From CAVVIO01 sp963748095 (lineage in GTDB: Bacteria > Bacteroidota > Bacteroidia > Bacteroidales > UBA10428): a stretch of DNA of 64,000 nucleotides. The translations under genes were made by a program, and so were the position numbers. This document shows positions 45,415 through 54,686 of the stretch, in pieces (position 1 is the stretch's first letter; each line of letters opens with the position of its first letter). Below the pieces are notes generated by a model, which saw only the letters and a list, made by a program, of their open reading frames with translations, did not search any database and was not told the origin of the DNA. The DNA lies in the NCBI GenBank assembly GCA_963748095.1, contig CAVVIO010000009.1, positions 124,001 through 188,000 of the forward strand. The letters are read 5' to 3'.

Positions 45415-46113
45415 TTATTCTTCTCTGAATTTGTACCCCACTCCCCAAGTAGTAAGTATAAATTCAGGTTTATTCATGTTTTGTTCAATTTTTGAACGTA
45501 GCCTGTTAATGTGCGAGTTTACCGTATGTTCGAAACCTTCGAATTCATAACCCCACACTTTGTTAAGAAGCTGCATGCGTGTATAGGTTTTGCCCGGATT
45601 AGATGCCAGCAATACCAGCAGGTCGAATTCTTTCGGCGAAAGTTCGATTCGCCGGTCGTGGACCTCCACAACTCTTAAACTCACATTAATATAGAGACCA
45701 TCATACTTTATCTCCCTGTCTTCCTCCTCATTATCGGCGGATTTTACCATTTCGTTCCTTCTTATTATCGCTTTGATACGTGCGATAAGTTCCCGTATAC
45801 TGAATGGTTTGGTAATATAATCATCGGCACCTATTTCCAATCCCAACACTTTATCGATCTCTTCCGATTTGGATGTAACCATCAACACAGGCGTATGGAT
45901 CTTTTCCATCCTCATCTTTTTACATATTTCAAAGCCATCCATTAGCGGAAGCCGGATGTCGAGAATAATAATTTTGTATTCGCCATTCATGGCTTTTAAC
46001 AGGCCCTCCTTGCCATCGTAGGCAACATCGGTTTCATATCCCAGATCAGCCACATGGATAGAGATGAGGCCGGAAATATCCTTATCGTCTTCTATGATGA
46101 GTACTTTATCCAT
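45415..46113 (-). CDS. OmpR/PhoB-family response regulator
   Basis: A 232-residue two-domain regulator. The receiver begins KVLIIEDDKDISGLI with phospho-acceptor Asp52 in IIILDIRLPLMDG, switch Thr in MVTSKSEE region and Lys in YITKPFSIRE. The winged-helix effector spans about 135-232 (VVEVHDRRIELSPKEFDLLV, HTVNSHINRLRSKIEQ, ILTTWGVGYKF). Partner of the histidine kinase that follows. The regulon cannot be named. Confidence 0.95.
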   Translation of the reverse strand: MDKVLIIEDDKDISGLISIHVADLGYETDVAYDGKEGLLKAMNGEYKIIILDIRLPLMDGFEICKKMRMEKIHTPVLMVTSKSEEIDKVLGLEIGADDYITKPFSIRELIARIKAIIRRNEMVKSADNEEEDREIKYDGLYINVSLRVVEVHDRRIELSPKEFDLLVLLASNPGKTYTRMQLLNKVWGYEFEGFEHTVNSHINRLRSKIEQNMNKPEFILTTWGVGYKFREE

Positions 46114-46436
46114 AAAATGGTTTTTAAATGCTGAAAATTAAACACTAAATATCACAAATTGATCACAAAAGAGTATAACTTTTTAATCCTTTAAAATTAA
46201 ACCAGAAAAAAACAAGGTAAATGAAACAGATTCATTTATTGTTAATTAAACAAAACCGGATGACAATATATAACTTCAATTAATAAGTATAAAAAAAGAC
46301 TTTCACGATTTGGTACGATTTATGAATTCAAGAAAGAAAGAACGTTTAGTTAAGAAACAACGTATACGCTGATAATTAATCGTAAACGGTTTTATGAGAA
46401 ACAAACAATAAGCAGATTTACTAAAATTAAATTGTT
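46114..46436. other. Divergent intergenic region with an inverted repeat
   Basis: About 320 AT-rich bases between the response regulator gene and the DUF6340-like gene. TAAATGAA-ACAGA-TTCATTTA (46218-46238, 8-bp arms) is a possible operator, placed about 105 bases from the regulator start; autoregulation is only a guess. No clear -7 element was found. Confidence 0.4.
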
Positions 46437-47471
46437 ATGAAAAAAGTTTTTAAAATTACAGCTTTATTAGCTGCCTACTTATTATTTTCATCCTTTGCCA
46501 GGGTTACCCTTACATTGGTGCGACCGGCAGAACTTACCGTACCTCAGCATATTCAGACACTTATTGTCATAGATCGTACTTTACCAACTGATATAAAGAA
46601 AAACAAAAAAGAAGAAATTCTTACGGGAGAAGCTATGCACCAGGATGAGCAGGCAGTGGAACAATCGATGGAAGGGGTTATTAATACGGTGATGAATACA
46701 CCCAGATTCAAAATAGTGAGAACCACTGAAAAGTTCCAGGGAAGTACTACAGGAACGCTGTTCCCGGAACCGTTATCATGGGATATAATTGATCAGTTAT
46801 GTAAAAAATACGGAGCTGACGCTGTAATTTCCATCGAAAGTTTCGATTCGGACTTCATCATTACAGCAGGAGGGAAATTAACCCCGAGAGTTGATCACGA
46901 CCGGCTTTTACCCGTTGGCGTTTCTGTTGGCGGAGTAGCTACCGTTAATATCGGGTTTCGTTTGTACGACCCGGCAACGCGAACCATTGCCGATGAGTTT
47001 AAATTCTCCCACAAGATGAATTTCAACAATCAGATAAATTCGGTAACCGATGTGGCAAGAGGACTGCTGGCAAAAACAGATGCCATCAACCAGGTAAGTT
47101 ATGCTGCCGGACAAATTTACGCAGAACGGATATGTCCCGTCTATTACCATGTTACCCGTTATTTTTATGATAAGCCAAAAAGAAACAAAAAATTACGGGA
47201 AGGAGTACGTAAATCGGAAGTTGCTGATTGGAACGGGGCGATTGAATCGTGGAAAGAAGCCTTGCAGGAAACTAAAAAAAGGAAACAAAGAGGGCGTTTG
47301 TGCCTGAACATTGCAGTAGCATACGAAGTACTTGGCGATATGAACCAGGCACTCGACTGGGCTTCAAAATCGTATACCGATTACCGCGAAAAACAGGCAG
47401 ATGATTATGTACGGGCGCTACGAAACAGAATTAATGAAGAAAGTGTGGCCAAATCGCAGTTGAATGAGTAA
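46437..47471 (+). CDS. DUF6340-like secreted protein with C-terminal TPR-like region
   Basis: A 344-residue protein with a signal peptide (MKKVFKITALLAAYLLFSSF) and motifs I recall for the Bacteroidota-specific DUF6340 group: LVRPAELTVPQHIQTLIVID, SWDIIDQLCKKYGADAVISI, VATVNIGFRLYDPATRTIAD and the C-terminal tetratricopeptide-like segment DWNGAIESWKEALQ, RLCLNIAVAYEVLGDMNQAL. The function of the family is not known. It is monocistronic, with a strong terminator after it. Confidence 0.8.
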   Translation: MKKVFKITALLAAYLLFSSFARVTLTLVRPAELTVPQHIQTLIVIDRTLPTDIKKNKKEEILTGEAMHQDEQAVEQSMEGVINTVMNTPRFKIVRTTEKFQGSTTGTLFPEPLSWDIIDQLCKKYGADAVISIESFDSDFIITAGGKLTPRVDHDRLLPVGVSVGGVATVNIGFRLYDPATRTIADEFKFSHKMNFNNQINSVTDVARGLLAKTDAINQVSYAAGQIYAERICPVYYHVTRYFYDKPKRNKKLREGVRKSEVADWNGAIESWKEALQETKKRKQRGRLCLNIAVAYEVLGDMNQALDWASKSYTDYREKQADDYVRALRNRINEESVAKSQLNE

Positions 47472-47566
47472 GATTTCTATGTAATTGATTTAGGTATTGA
47501 AATTTTCTGAGAAATGACAACCTGCCGTTCGGATACCAAATCATAGTTGAATTTGAGATATTATAA

Positions 47567-47607
47567 AAAGAGGGTGTTAAAAAGTTGATCTTTTTAACAC
47601 CCTCTTT
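47567..47607. terminator. Bidirectional terminator between the DUF6340-like gene and galM
   Basis: AAAGAGGGTGTTAAAAAG and CTTTTTAACACCCTCTTT pair over 18 perfect base pairs with a five-base loop. GTTTT follows on the plus strand; the two flanking genes converge on it. Confidence 0.9.
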
Positions 47608-47635
47608 GTTTTAAGTTATTTTTGCAACAGTGGCA

Positions 47636-48823
47636 TTATTCACCGGGATTCTTCAATACTGAAAATTTATAGATTGTCTCACTATGATACTTATCTCCAG
47701 GATTCAGCACTGTTGATGGGAAATTTGCGTGATTCGGAGAATCGGGGAAATGCTGGGTTTCAAGGCAAAATGCAGAACGATATTCATGCGGCTTGCCATT
47801 CTTTCCCTTATCATTACCTGTTAAAAAATTTCCGGAATAAAATTGTATTCCCGGCTGATCAGTTAATACAGTCATTTCGATGCCTGTACCGGGATCGTAA
47901 ACACGGGCTGCCAGGTTCAATGTCTTGGTTGTATCCGGGTTTAATACAAAATTATGATCATAACCTTTCCCGTATTTAATCTGAAGATTATCAGCGCCTA
48001 TCCTTTCGCCAATAGGTGTGGGGGTTGTAAAATCGAAAGGGGTACCTTTTACAGATCTTAACTCACCTGTTGGGATTAATGTCGAATCTATAGGAGTAAA
48101 GTAATCTGCATTAATCATCATCACCTCTTTATAAATGTTTCCGCTGCCTTCGCCTCCCAGGTTAAAATAAGCATGATTGGTAAGGTTTACAACTGTTTTT
48201 TTATCAGTAACGGCATTGTACTCAATTTTAAGTGCATTATCATGGGTCAGGGTATAGGTTACTTCCACTTTCAACTGGCCGGGATAACCTTCCTCCATAT
48301 CTTCAGATGTATAACTTAACTGTAAGGTTGAGTCATTTGGCTGCACAGCATTCCATACTCTTTTATTAAATCCTTTTATACCACCATGCAACGAGTTTTT
48401 ACCATCGTTTGTAGCTAACTGATATTCTTTACCATCAAGTTTAAATTTGCCATTTGCTATCCGGTTGCCATATCGTCCTATCAGAGCGCCGAAAAAATTC
48501 TCGGGGTAATTTAAATAATCATCAATACTGCTGTATCCAATTACAACATCAACCGGTTTTAATGAATCGTCCGGTACTTCAAGAGCAACTAACCTCCCCC
48601 CGTAGTTGGTAATGGCTGCTTCTGCCCCGTTTTTATTATTCAAATAATACAGACTGACTTGTTTCCCGTCAATTACTTTTTCAAAGTTCTTTTTCAGGAT
48701 ACGATCCTGTAATCCTGATTGTGTACCTGTTGCCGATTGTTTGGCAGATTGCCCGCAGGATGACAGGATAAAACCTGAGATCAGAAAAAGCAGGCTGAAT
48801 TTAATTATTATTTTCATTTTCAT
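47636..48823 (-). CDS. galM: Aldose 1-epimerase (galactose mutarotase), lipoprotein
   Basis: Interconverts alpha and beta anomers of galactose or other aldoses. This 395-residue form has a lipoprotein signal (FILSSC, Cys23), so it would work in the periplasm or at the outer membrane, which fits extracellular glycan use. Family motifs: LIGRYGNRIANGKFKLDGKE, NSLHGGIKGFNKRVW, the catalytic-His segment LTNHAYFNLGG and the catalytic-Glu segment FCLETQHFPDSPNHANFPS. It stands alone between terminators, with no arabinose or galactose operon beside it. Confidence 0.93.
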   Translation of the reverse strand: MKMKIIIKFSLLFLISGFILSSCGQSAKQSATGTQSGLQDRILKKNFEKVIDGKQVSLYYLNNKNGAEAAITNYGGRLVALEVPDDSLKPVDVVIGYSSIDDYLNYPENFFGALIGRYGNRIANGKFKLDGKEYQLATNDGKNSLHGGIKGFNKRVWNAVQPNDSTLQLSYTSEDMEEGYPGQLKVEVTYTLTHDNALKIEYNAVTDKKTVVNLTNHAYFNLGGEGSGNIYKEVMMINADYFTPIDSTLIPTGELRSVKGTPFDFTTPTPIGERIGADNLQIKYGKGYDHNFVLNPDTTKTLNLAARVYDPGTGIEMTVLTDQPGIQFYSGNFLTGNDKGKNGKPHEYRSAFCLETQHFPDSPNHANFPSTVLNPGDKYHSETIYKFSVLKNPGE

Positions 48824-49128
48824 TTTTTTTAAAGATGAACTTATATTTCACATGAATTATAATTGGTCATATGCATTTGTCATTCACTGTCTTATTTATT
48901 ATTAAATCATTTTCTCCTTTCAGAGAATATCAAAAGTACAAAACAAAAACAATAATTTTTTCAAATCAGCTTTTAATTGCTTCTTATAAATTAAATTTTA
49001 AAAAACTTTAACATTAATTCTTTAATATTCCAATCAGTAAAACCTAACAAAAAAATCCCGGAATGATCCGGGACTCTTCTGGTTTGTTAATTATTAAAGA
49101 ACATACAAATGAAAATAGAAAAACAAGA
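48824..49128. other. Gap upstream of galM with a promoter element and a terminator
   Basis: About 305 AT-rich bases with no coding frame. Minus-strand TACTTTTG (complement of 48931-48938) matches TAnnTTTG and is the likely -7 element of galM, about 107 bases before its start; an upstream TTTG lies 23 bases away. The terminator of the upstream lipoprotein gene is listed separately. Confidence 0.45.
49048..49073 (-). terminator. Terminator of the lipoprotein gene at 49129-50205
   Basis: Minus-strand TCCCGGA-TCAT-TCCGGGA is followed by TTTTTTT (complement of 49049-49055). Confidence 0.85.
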
Positions 49129-50205
49129 TTAATTCGAATTATTATAAATATCCCATGCTATATAATCAACCAGGTTCGATGCAAAATAAATATTATGCAT
49201 AGAGTTTGCCAGGCCACTTAAGGCATCGAGCGAAGGGCCAATCAATGCGGAGAAGGTAGTTGTTGTTCCGTCGTCGAAAGTAATTTGAATATCGCGGTTA
49301 TGATGGCAAATGGAATTTTCTCCCGTACTATCGGCCGAATCAACAAACTGAATGGAAGCATTATTCTGAAGAACCCCATTCAGATAAACCTGTATGGAAT
49401 CAGTTTCTGAATATTTTCTGATTTCCACATTACCTATGGTAAGTGTATAATTCCTTTCGCGGTGCCAGGAATTGGATGTTGGAACATAATCAACCGATTC
49501 CTTTAAAAGGGTGGTTGTATCGTTCGACAGGGAGAAACTGGAATTTACAGTATCTCCCGATGTTAAACCGGCAGTTATACTATAACCATTACTGAATGTG
49601 TACTTTGAAGAATAATTATAGTCAGATGCAGAATATCGTGATGACTGTATGTCGAGCCCTCCTATATTCGCGGAATCTATTTCGATCCCTGCCATTAATT
49701 TGTAATCGTATAAAAATCCATTCGTGAAATAATAATGATAATCGGAAGCTGTGATTACAAAATTGTTAGTTAAAGTAGTGTCGGTAAGATCAATGGCACG
49801 TAACCTGTAAGGATGAAATGCCAGTTCCTGGGGAAGTTTAACAACAAATAAAGTAGAGTCGCCGGTCTTTTGGAAAAGCCTGTAAGCTCTATGACCAAAA
49901 TCGTAGCCCATTTGCATAGGCTGAAATTCATATACTCCTTTTACATCATTAAAAGTTATACTATCCTGAAAATTAATACTATCAGCAGTAGATTTAGTAT
50001 TGTTACCGCTTATCATCAAAACCTGGTATCCCTGCGTTTGCTGGATAGCGCTAATGGCCTGATTTACCTTTTCAACCCCGCTGTTAAGCGATTCCTTAAG
50101 ATTAAGGTTATTAACGGGATTAACTGAATTACCGTCTTTAGAGCATTGCCACATCAACACACTGAAAACAATAGCTACAGAAATTAATACGACTTTCCTT
50201 TTCAT
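49129..50205 (-). CDS. Lipoprotein of unknown function
   Basis: A 358-residue predicted lipoprotein: MKRKVVLISVAIVFSVLMWQ and Cys21, then KDGNSVNPVNNLNL. A short helical stretch (SGVEKVNQAISAIQQTQGYQ) precedes a long Ser/Thr/Asp/Tyr-rich beta region (residues about 75-330; YNYSSKYTFSNGYSITAGLT, NYTLTIGNVEIRKYSETDSI). No domain was recognised. Composition suits a surface or periplasmic beta-sandwich protein. Own terminator, no close partner. Confidence 0.7.
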   Translation of the reverse strand: MKRKVVLISVAIVFSVLMWQCSKDGNSVNPVNNLNLKESLNSGVEKVNQAISAIQQTQGYQVLMISGNNTKSTADSINFQDSITFNDVKGVYEFQPMQMGYDFGHRAYRLFQKTGDSTLFVVKLPQELAFHPYRLRAIDLTDTTLTNNFVITASDYHYYFTNGFLYDYKLMAGIEIDSANIGGLDIQSSRYSASDYNYSSKYTFSNGYSITAGLTSGDTVNSSFSLSNDTTTLLKESVDYVPTSNSWHRERNYTLTIGNVEIRKYSETDSIQVYLNGVLQNNASIQFVDSADSTGENSICHHNRDIQITFDDGTTTTFSALIGPSLDALSGLANSMHNIYFASNLVDYIAWDIYNNSN

Positions 50206-50578
50206 ACGAATTAATTTTAATAATTACTACTATTATCTGTGTCCCTGTATGAAACCCCTGAAAACTGCATCAGTATTTATTTACAGCTATTCCGGTTCGT
50301 TTCAGACAGGTTGCTAATATAACTTGATCGCAACTGTGCATATTGCATTATCTATTCTAAAAAAATGTTAAATTATTTTGATTTTTTTCATGATTTCAAG
50401 AATTACACTTATAATAATATAATTCTTCAGATGTCAGAAATAGATTGAATGATCTAAGAACAAAGAGAACAAAATTTTTGTTCGTGTCTACATAAGATGT
50501 AAAGAGTAATAAATCGCATTTATGTAGACAGGCTCTTAAATCTTTATTGATAAGTACAATTTTAAATATCTATATATT
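50206..50578. other. Divergent gap with a 10-bp inverted repeat upstream of the quinone oxidoreductase
   Basis: GTCTACATAA (50486-50495) and TTATGTAGAC (50520-50529) are perfect inverted copies 24 bases apart, ending 49 bases before the oxidoreductase ATG. This is a plausible operator pair for a redox or xenobiotic regulator, or a hairpin in the mRNA leader. Otherwise AT-rich with no gene. Confidence 0.55.
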
Positions 50579-51532
50579 ATGAAAGCAATTGTTTTAAAAC
50601 AGGCAGGAAGTCCGGAGAACCTTATTTTAAAAGAACTACCTGTCCCTACCTTAAAGGATAAGGAAGTACTGGTAAAGGTAAAAGCCATTGGTATTAATCC
50701 GGTCGATGCTATTGTGCGCAGCAATGAGATGGCTTTAAAAAACATATTGCATTTGAATGGGAACGAAGAAAATATTATCCTCGGATGGGATATCTCAGGG
50801 ATTGTAACGGAAACAGGAAGTGCTGCAACCAAATTTAAAAAAGGGGACGAAGTATTTGGAATGGTGAATTTTGCCGGATACGGAAAAGCTTACGCCGAAT
50901 ATGTAGCTGCACCCGAAGATCATCTGGCTTTAAAACCTGAAAATATCAGTCATGCCGAAGCAGCAGCATCCGATCTGGCAGCGCTGACTGCATGGCAGGC
51001 ACTGGTAACTTACGGAAAGATCAAAGAAGGAGACAAAGCACTGATACATGCTGCAGGAGGAGGAGTCGGGCATTTTGCGGTACAAATCGCCAAATACTTC
51101 GGGGCCTATGTAATCGGAACCGCTTCATCAGCAAAACAGGATTTCGTACTTAAACTTGGCGCAGACGAATGTATTGATTATACTTCCGTAAAATTTGAAG
51201 ATAAAATAAAAGATGCCGATATTGTTCTTGATTCCATTGCCGGAGATCATCTGATCCGTTCGTTAAATGCTGTCAGAAAAAGGGGTCGGGTAATCAGCAT
51301 CAAATCCAACTTCGAGGGAGAAATTGCGGCTATAGTCAAGGAAAAAGAATTAACCGTGCACCGGCTGATGGTAAGATCAAACGGTGCTGACATGGAACAG
51401 ATTGCCAGTTTGATGAAAGAAGAAAAAATTAAATCACATGTTTCCGGAATATACAAATTTAGCGACCTTCCGGAAGCCCACCGGCAAATAGAAACCGGAA
51501 AAACACAGGGCAAAATTGTGGTGGAAATTTAA
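50579..51532 (+). CDS. NADPH:quinone oxidoreductase-like medium-chain dehydrogenase
   Basis: A 317-residue zinc-free MDR protein. The N-terminal GroES-like domain has PTLKDKEVLVKVKAIGINPV and NIILGWDISGIVTETGSAAT; the Rossmann domain has ALIHAAGGGVGHFAVQIAKY and VIGTASSAKQDFVLKLGADE. The structural and catalytic zinc ligands of alcohol dehydrogenases are absent, as in quinone oxidoreductases and alkenal reductases. Likely reduces quinones or reactive carbonyls with NADPH. A palindrome lies upstream. Not in an operon. Confidence 0.88.
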   Translation: MKAIVLKQAGSPENLILKELPVPTLKDKEVLVKVKAIGINPVDAIVRSNEMALKNILHLNGNEENIILGWDISGIVTETGSAATKFKKGDEVFGMVNFAGYGKAYAEYVAAPEDHLALKPENISHAEAAASDLAALTAWQALVTYGKIKEGDKALIHAAGGGVGHFAVQIAKYFGAYVIGTASSAKQDFVLKLGADECIDYTSVKFEDKIKDADIVLDSIAGDHLIRSLNAVRKRGRVISIKSNFEGEIAAIVKEKELTVHRLMVRSNGADMEQIASLMKEEKIKSHVSGIYKFSDLPEAHRQIETGKTQGKIVVEI

Positions 51533-51544
51533 ATTCTTCATTTT

Positions 51545-51734
51545 AAAATTCATGCGCCGGCATATTTCCTCCATCGCCAATTTCGACTCTTTAAACAGGT
51601 TGCCGTATGGGGGAACAATGATACATTTCTTCATCAACCCCTAACTTAACATCAACGCCTGAAACTATTGCTTTTTCGGCAAATTGAACCGAATCGTCCA
51701 AAAGTATCACGGGACCCTTTGATTCGATTCTTTG
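51545..51734 (-). pseudogene. Relic of an alpha/beta-hydrolase (esterase/lipase) C-terminus
   Basis: On the minus strand the frame after a TAA at 51735-51737 reads GPVILLDDSVQFAEKAIVSG, VDVKLGVDEEMYHCSPI, the C-terminal part of acetyl-esterase/HSL-type hydrolases (L.DDS..FAEKA..AGVDV.L.....M.H), including the catalytic-His position. It then shifts frame into FKESKLAMEEICRRMNF, which resembles the last helix of the same fold. The nucleophile half is missing. The segment lies in the 380-base gap before ppc, which otherwise shows nothing. Identification is from remembered family patterns. Confidence 0.6.
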
Positions 51735-51914
51735 TTACACGGCATATTTATTGATTGAATTTTTATTCAATGTAAAATTCCACAAAAATTTTAATGGGAT
51801 TCGATCTGTAAAAAAGTAGTAAATTAATGATCGATTATCAGCACAATAAACAATTATACCTTAATTGCGTTTTATTATTTTGAAACAGAATACTATAATC
51901 TCAAATATTTTAAT

Positions 51915-54683
51915 ATGCAGGTTTTTGAACTGGTAAAAGAAAAATTAGGAAAACCATATGAAGATTTAGATTTTTTACTGCATTGTTTTAAAGAGGTACT
52001 TGAAGAAAACGGGGAAGATGAGTTAGCCTCTTATATTCCATGGATCAATCCGGTAAAGCCATTTCCTGTATCGGAAATATCAGCAAAACATCTTCATTTG
52101 TATTCCATCTGTTTTCAGCTGCTAAACCTTGTCGAAGTAAACGGGGCAGTTCAAAATCGCAGACAAAGAGAGGATCATTCATCCTTGTCATCAGTAAACG
52201 GTTTATGGGCTAATAATTTATCGATACTGCGCGAAGCTGGAATTACGGAAAGCGAAATTGCAGCCAGGATGGGAGACGTTCATATTGAACCTGTGCTTAC
52301 GGCCCATCCTACCGAAGCAAAACGACCTGTTGTACTCGAGCATTACCGGAACCTGTATCTTCAGATCGTGAAGCGTGAAAATAAAATGTACACTCAAACG
52401 GAACAAGATGAAATTCGCCGCGATATAAAACTAATATTACACCGCCTCTGGTACATCGGTGAGATCTTTATCGAAAAACCAAACGTAAAGACAGAACTGG
52501 AAAACATCATCCATTACCTGGTAAATGTATTTTATGAAGTCATTCCTATTCTTGACCGCAGACTGGTACAGGCATGGCAGTCGCTTGGATTCGACCCGGC
52601 ATTGCTTACTGGTCCCGACCGTTTACCTCATATCTCATTTGGTAATTGGGTAGGAGGCGACAGGGACGGACATCCGCTGGTAACCCCTGAAGTCACTGCT
52701 TATACACTTCGAAAGTTACGCCTGAATGCATTTATTCTTTTGAAAAAAGAACTAACCCGTCTTTCAAAGAGTTTCAGCCTGTATCTCGATTTGGACACAG
52801 CTGATCCAAACATACACAAAAGGATAAAGGAAATTGTGACTGAACTAGGTCATAAAAGTGAATCCATATTGAAAAAATTCAGGCACGAAGTGTACACTCT
52901 GTATGTAAACTTACTAATTGCAAAACTACCAGAAGCAGCAGGAGACGAAGATGTGTTTGAGATCAGGGACCAACCCTGGAGTTACCGGTATTCTAATCAG
53001 CTAATCGACGACCTTGAATTATTGCGTAAATCGCTTATTGAATACGGCGCCGGTGTACTTGCCAATAACGATGTAGTAAATGCTATCCGGATAACGGAAA
53101 TTTTCGGGTTTCACCTGGCGCACCTCGATATCAGGCAAAACAGCAAATACCACGAGAAAGCGTTTATTCAACTGCTAAATGCTTCAACAGGTACAGGTGA
53201 ATTATTTGCCGGGTATAATGAAAGTCAGAAGCTGGATTTTATGAACGAGGAATTACTGCTGAACAGGCCGTTTATCCGGAGATGGGAAAATTTGCCCGCT
53301 GAAGCCCGAAATGTATTGGATTATTATGCAGTACTCGAAATGCATATTCGTCATTACAAAAGTACAGCCATCGGTTCATTAATTGTCAGCATGACCCGGA
53401 GTCTGTCTGATTTGCTGATGGTTTACCTGCTGGCGCGGGAGGCCGGACTCACATTGCAATACGGATCAGGACTGGCCAGTAAACTACAGGTAGTCCCCCT
53501 GTTTGAAACGATAGAGGATCTGATAGCGAGTCCTAAAATTCTGGATGCTTTTTTAAGTCACCCTATTACACAAAACACCCTCCTGTACATAAAGGAACAA
53601 AACCAGTCAAAAGAACTGATTCAGGATGTAATGATCGGCTACAGCGACAGTAACAAAGACGGAGGGATACTTGCCAGTTCGTGGTACCTTTATTATGCCC
53701 AGTCGAAACTGGCAGAAATAGGGAAAAAACACAACATTGTTATCCGCTTCTTTCATGGGAAAGGCGGAACCATCAGCCGCGGTGCCGGACCGGTCCATTG
53801 GTTTATCAAAACCCTGCCGCATGGTTCCATTAACGGCCAGATGCGGATAACCGAGCAGGGCGAAACGATTGAAAGGAAATATGCCAATAAAATCAACGCG
53901 GCGTATAATCTCGAATTGCTGGTATCCGGTACTGCTGCCAATACCTTGTTGCATCAGCATACTGCTCACCATCTGCATCCGGCAGAAAAAATGTTCGATT
54001 ACATGGCCTGTGAAAGTATGAAAGTTTTTAATGATTTGACACAAAACGAACATTTTATAAAATTTTTCGAACAGGCTACACCCATCGATGCCATTGAATC
54101 GAGCCGTATCGGTTCGAGACCAGCACGACGTACAGGCAAGCGGACGCTAAATGACCTAAGGGCTATTCCCTGGGTATTCAGCTGGAGCCAGTCGCGGTTT
54201 AATCTTACAAGCTGGTACGGAGTGGGTACTACACTCGAAAATATGATGAACAGGGCTCCTGATAAATTTGAACAACTGAAAGCGCTGGTGCCGAAAGATG
54301 CTTTTGTTCGTTATGTACTTACAAATATCGATACCAGCCTGGCTGCTACCGATGAGTCCATTATGAAAGAATACGCCACACTTGTGGAAGATAAAGAAAC
54401 CCGTGTAACTATCCTTAACCTGCTTCTCAGTGAACTGGGCCGCACGCGTAAAATGCTCGCAGAATTATTGGGAAGACCTATCAGCGAGCGCCGAAAAAAT
54501 CATTACTATTCCACCATCCTCAGGGCCGAAGCACTGAATATGCTGCACCAGACACAAATTAACCTGTTACGCACCTGGCGAAATGAACAAAAAAACGGAG
54601 AAGATGCCAAAGCGGAAAAATCATTATTGAGCCTTTTGCGATGCATCAATGCCATAGCCAATGCTATGGGGACTACCGGATAA
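51915..54683 (+). CDS. ppc: Phosphoenolpyruvate carboxylase
   Basis: Fixes bicarbonate on PEP to form oxaloacetate, an anaplerotic step (922 aa, normal length). The catalytic His lies in EPVLTAHPTEAKRPVVLEHY, then FGNWVGGDRDGHPLVTPEV, FHLAHLDIRQNSKYHEKAF, GYSDSNKDGGILASSW, the second catalytic motif FFHGKGGTISRGAGPVHWF, RITEQGETIERKYAN and RAIPWVFSWSQSRFNLTSWY with an active-site Arg. It ends NAMGTTG, lacking the usual NTG end by one residue. It converges with the next gene with only three bases between stops and no terminator. Confidence 0.96.
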   Translation: MQVFELVKEKLGKPYEDLDFLLHCFKEVLEENGEDELASYIPWINPVKPFPVSEISAKHLHLYSICFQLLNLVEVNGAVQNRRQREDHSSLSSVNGLWANNLSILREAGITESEIAARMGDVHIEPVLTAHPTEAKRPVVLEHYRNLYLQIVKRENKMYTQTEQDEIRRDIKLILHRLWYIGEIFIEKPNVKTELENIIHYLVNVFYEVIPILDRRLVQAWQSLGFDPALLTGPDRLPHISFGNWVGGDRDGHPLVTPEVTAYTLRKLRLNAFILLKKELTRLSKSFSLYLDLDTADPNIHKRIKEIVTELGHKSESILKKFRHEVYTLYVNLLIAKLPEAAGDEDVFEIRDQPWSYRYSNQLIDDLELLRKSLIEYGAGVLANNDVVNAIRITEIFGFHLAHLDIRQNSKYHEKAFIQLLNASTGTGELFAGYNESQKLDFMNEELLLNRPFIRRWENLPAEARNVLDYYAVLEMHIRHYKSTAIGSLIVSMTRSLSDLLMVYLLAREAGLTLQYGSGLASKLQVVPLFETIEDLIASPKILDAFLSHPITQNTLLYIKEQNQSKELIQDVMIGYSDSNKDGGILASSWYLYYAQSKLAEIGKKHNIVIRFFHGKGGTISRGAGPVHWFIKTLPHGSINGQMRITEQGETIERKYANKINAAYNLELLVSGTAANTLLHQHTAHHLHPAEKMFDYMACESMKVFNDLTQNEHFIKFFEQATPIDAIESSRIGSRPARRTGKRTLNDLRAIPWVFSWSQSRFNLTSWYGVGTTLENMMNRAPDKFEQLKALVPKDAFVRYVLTNIDTSLAATDESIMKEYATLVEDKETRVTILNLLLSELGRTRKMLAELLGRPISERRKNHYYSTILRAEALNMLHQTQINLLRTWRNEQKNGEDAKAEKSLLSLLRCINAIANAMGTTG

Positions 54684-54686
54684 GAT

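Noticed and set aside
53607..54053. Minus-strand ORF (148 codons) opposite ppc
   Set aside because: It covers the most conserved PEP carboxylase motifs in the sense strand; no independent support.
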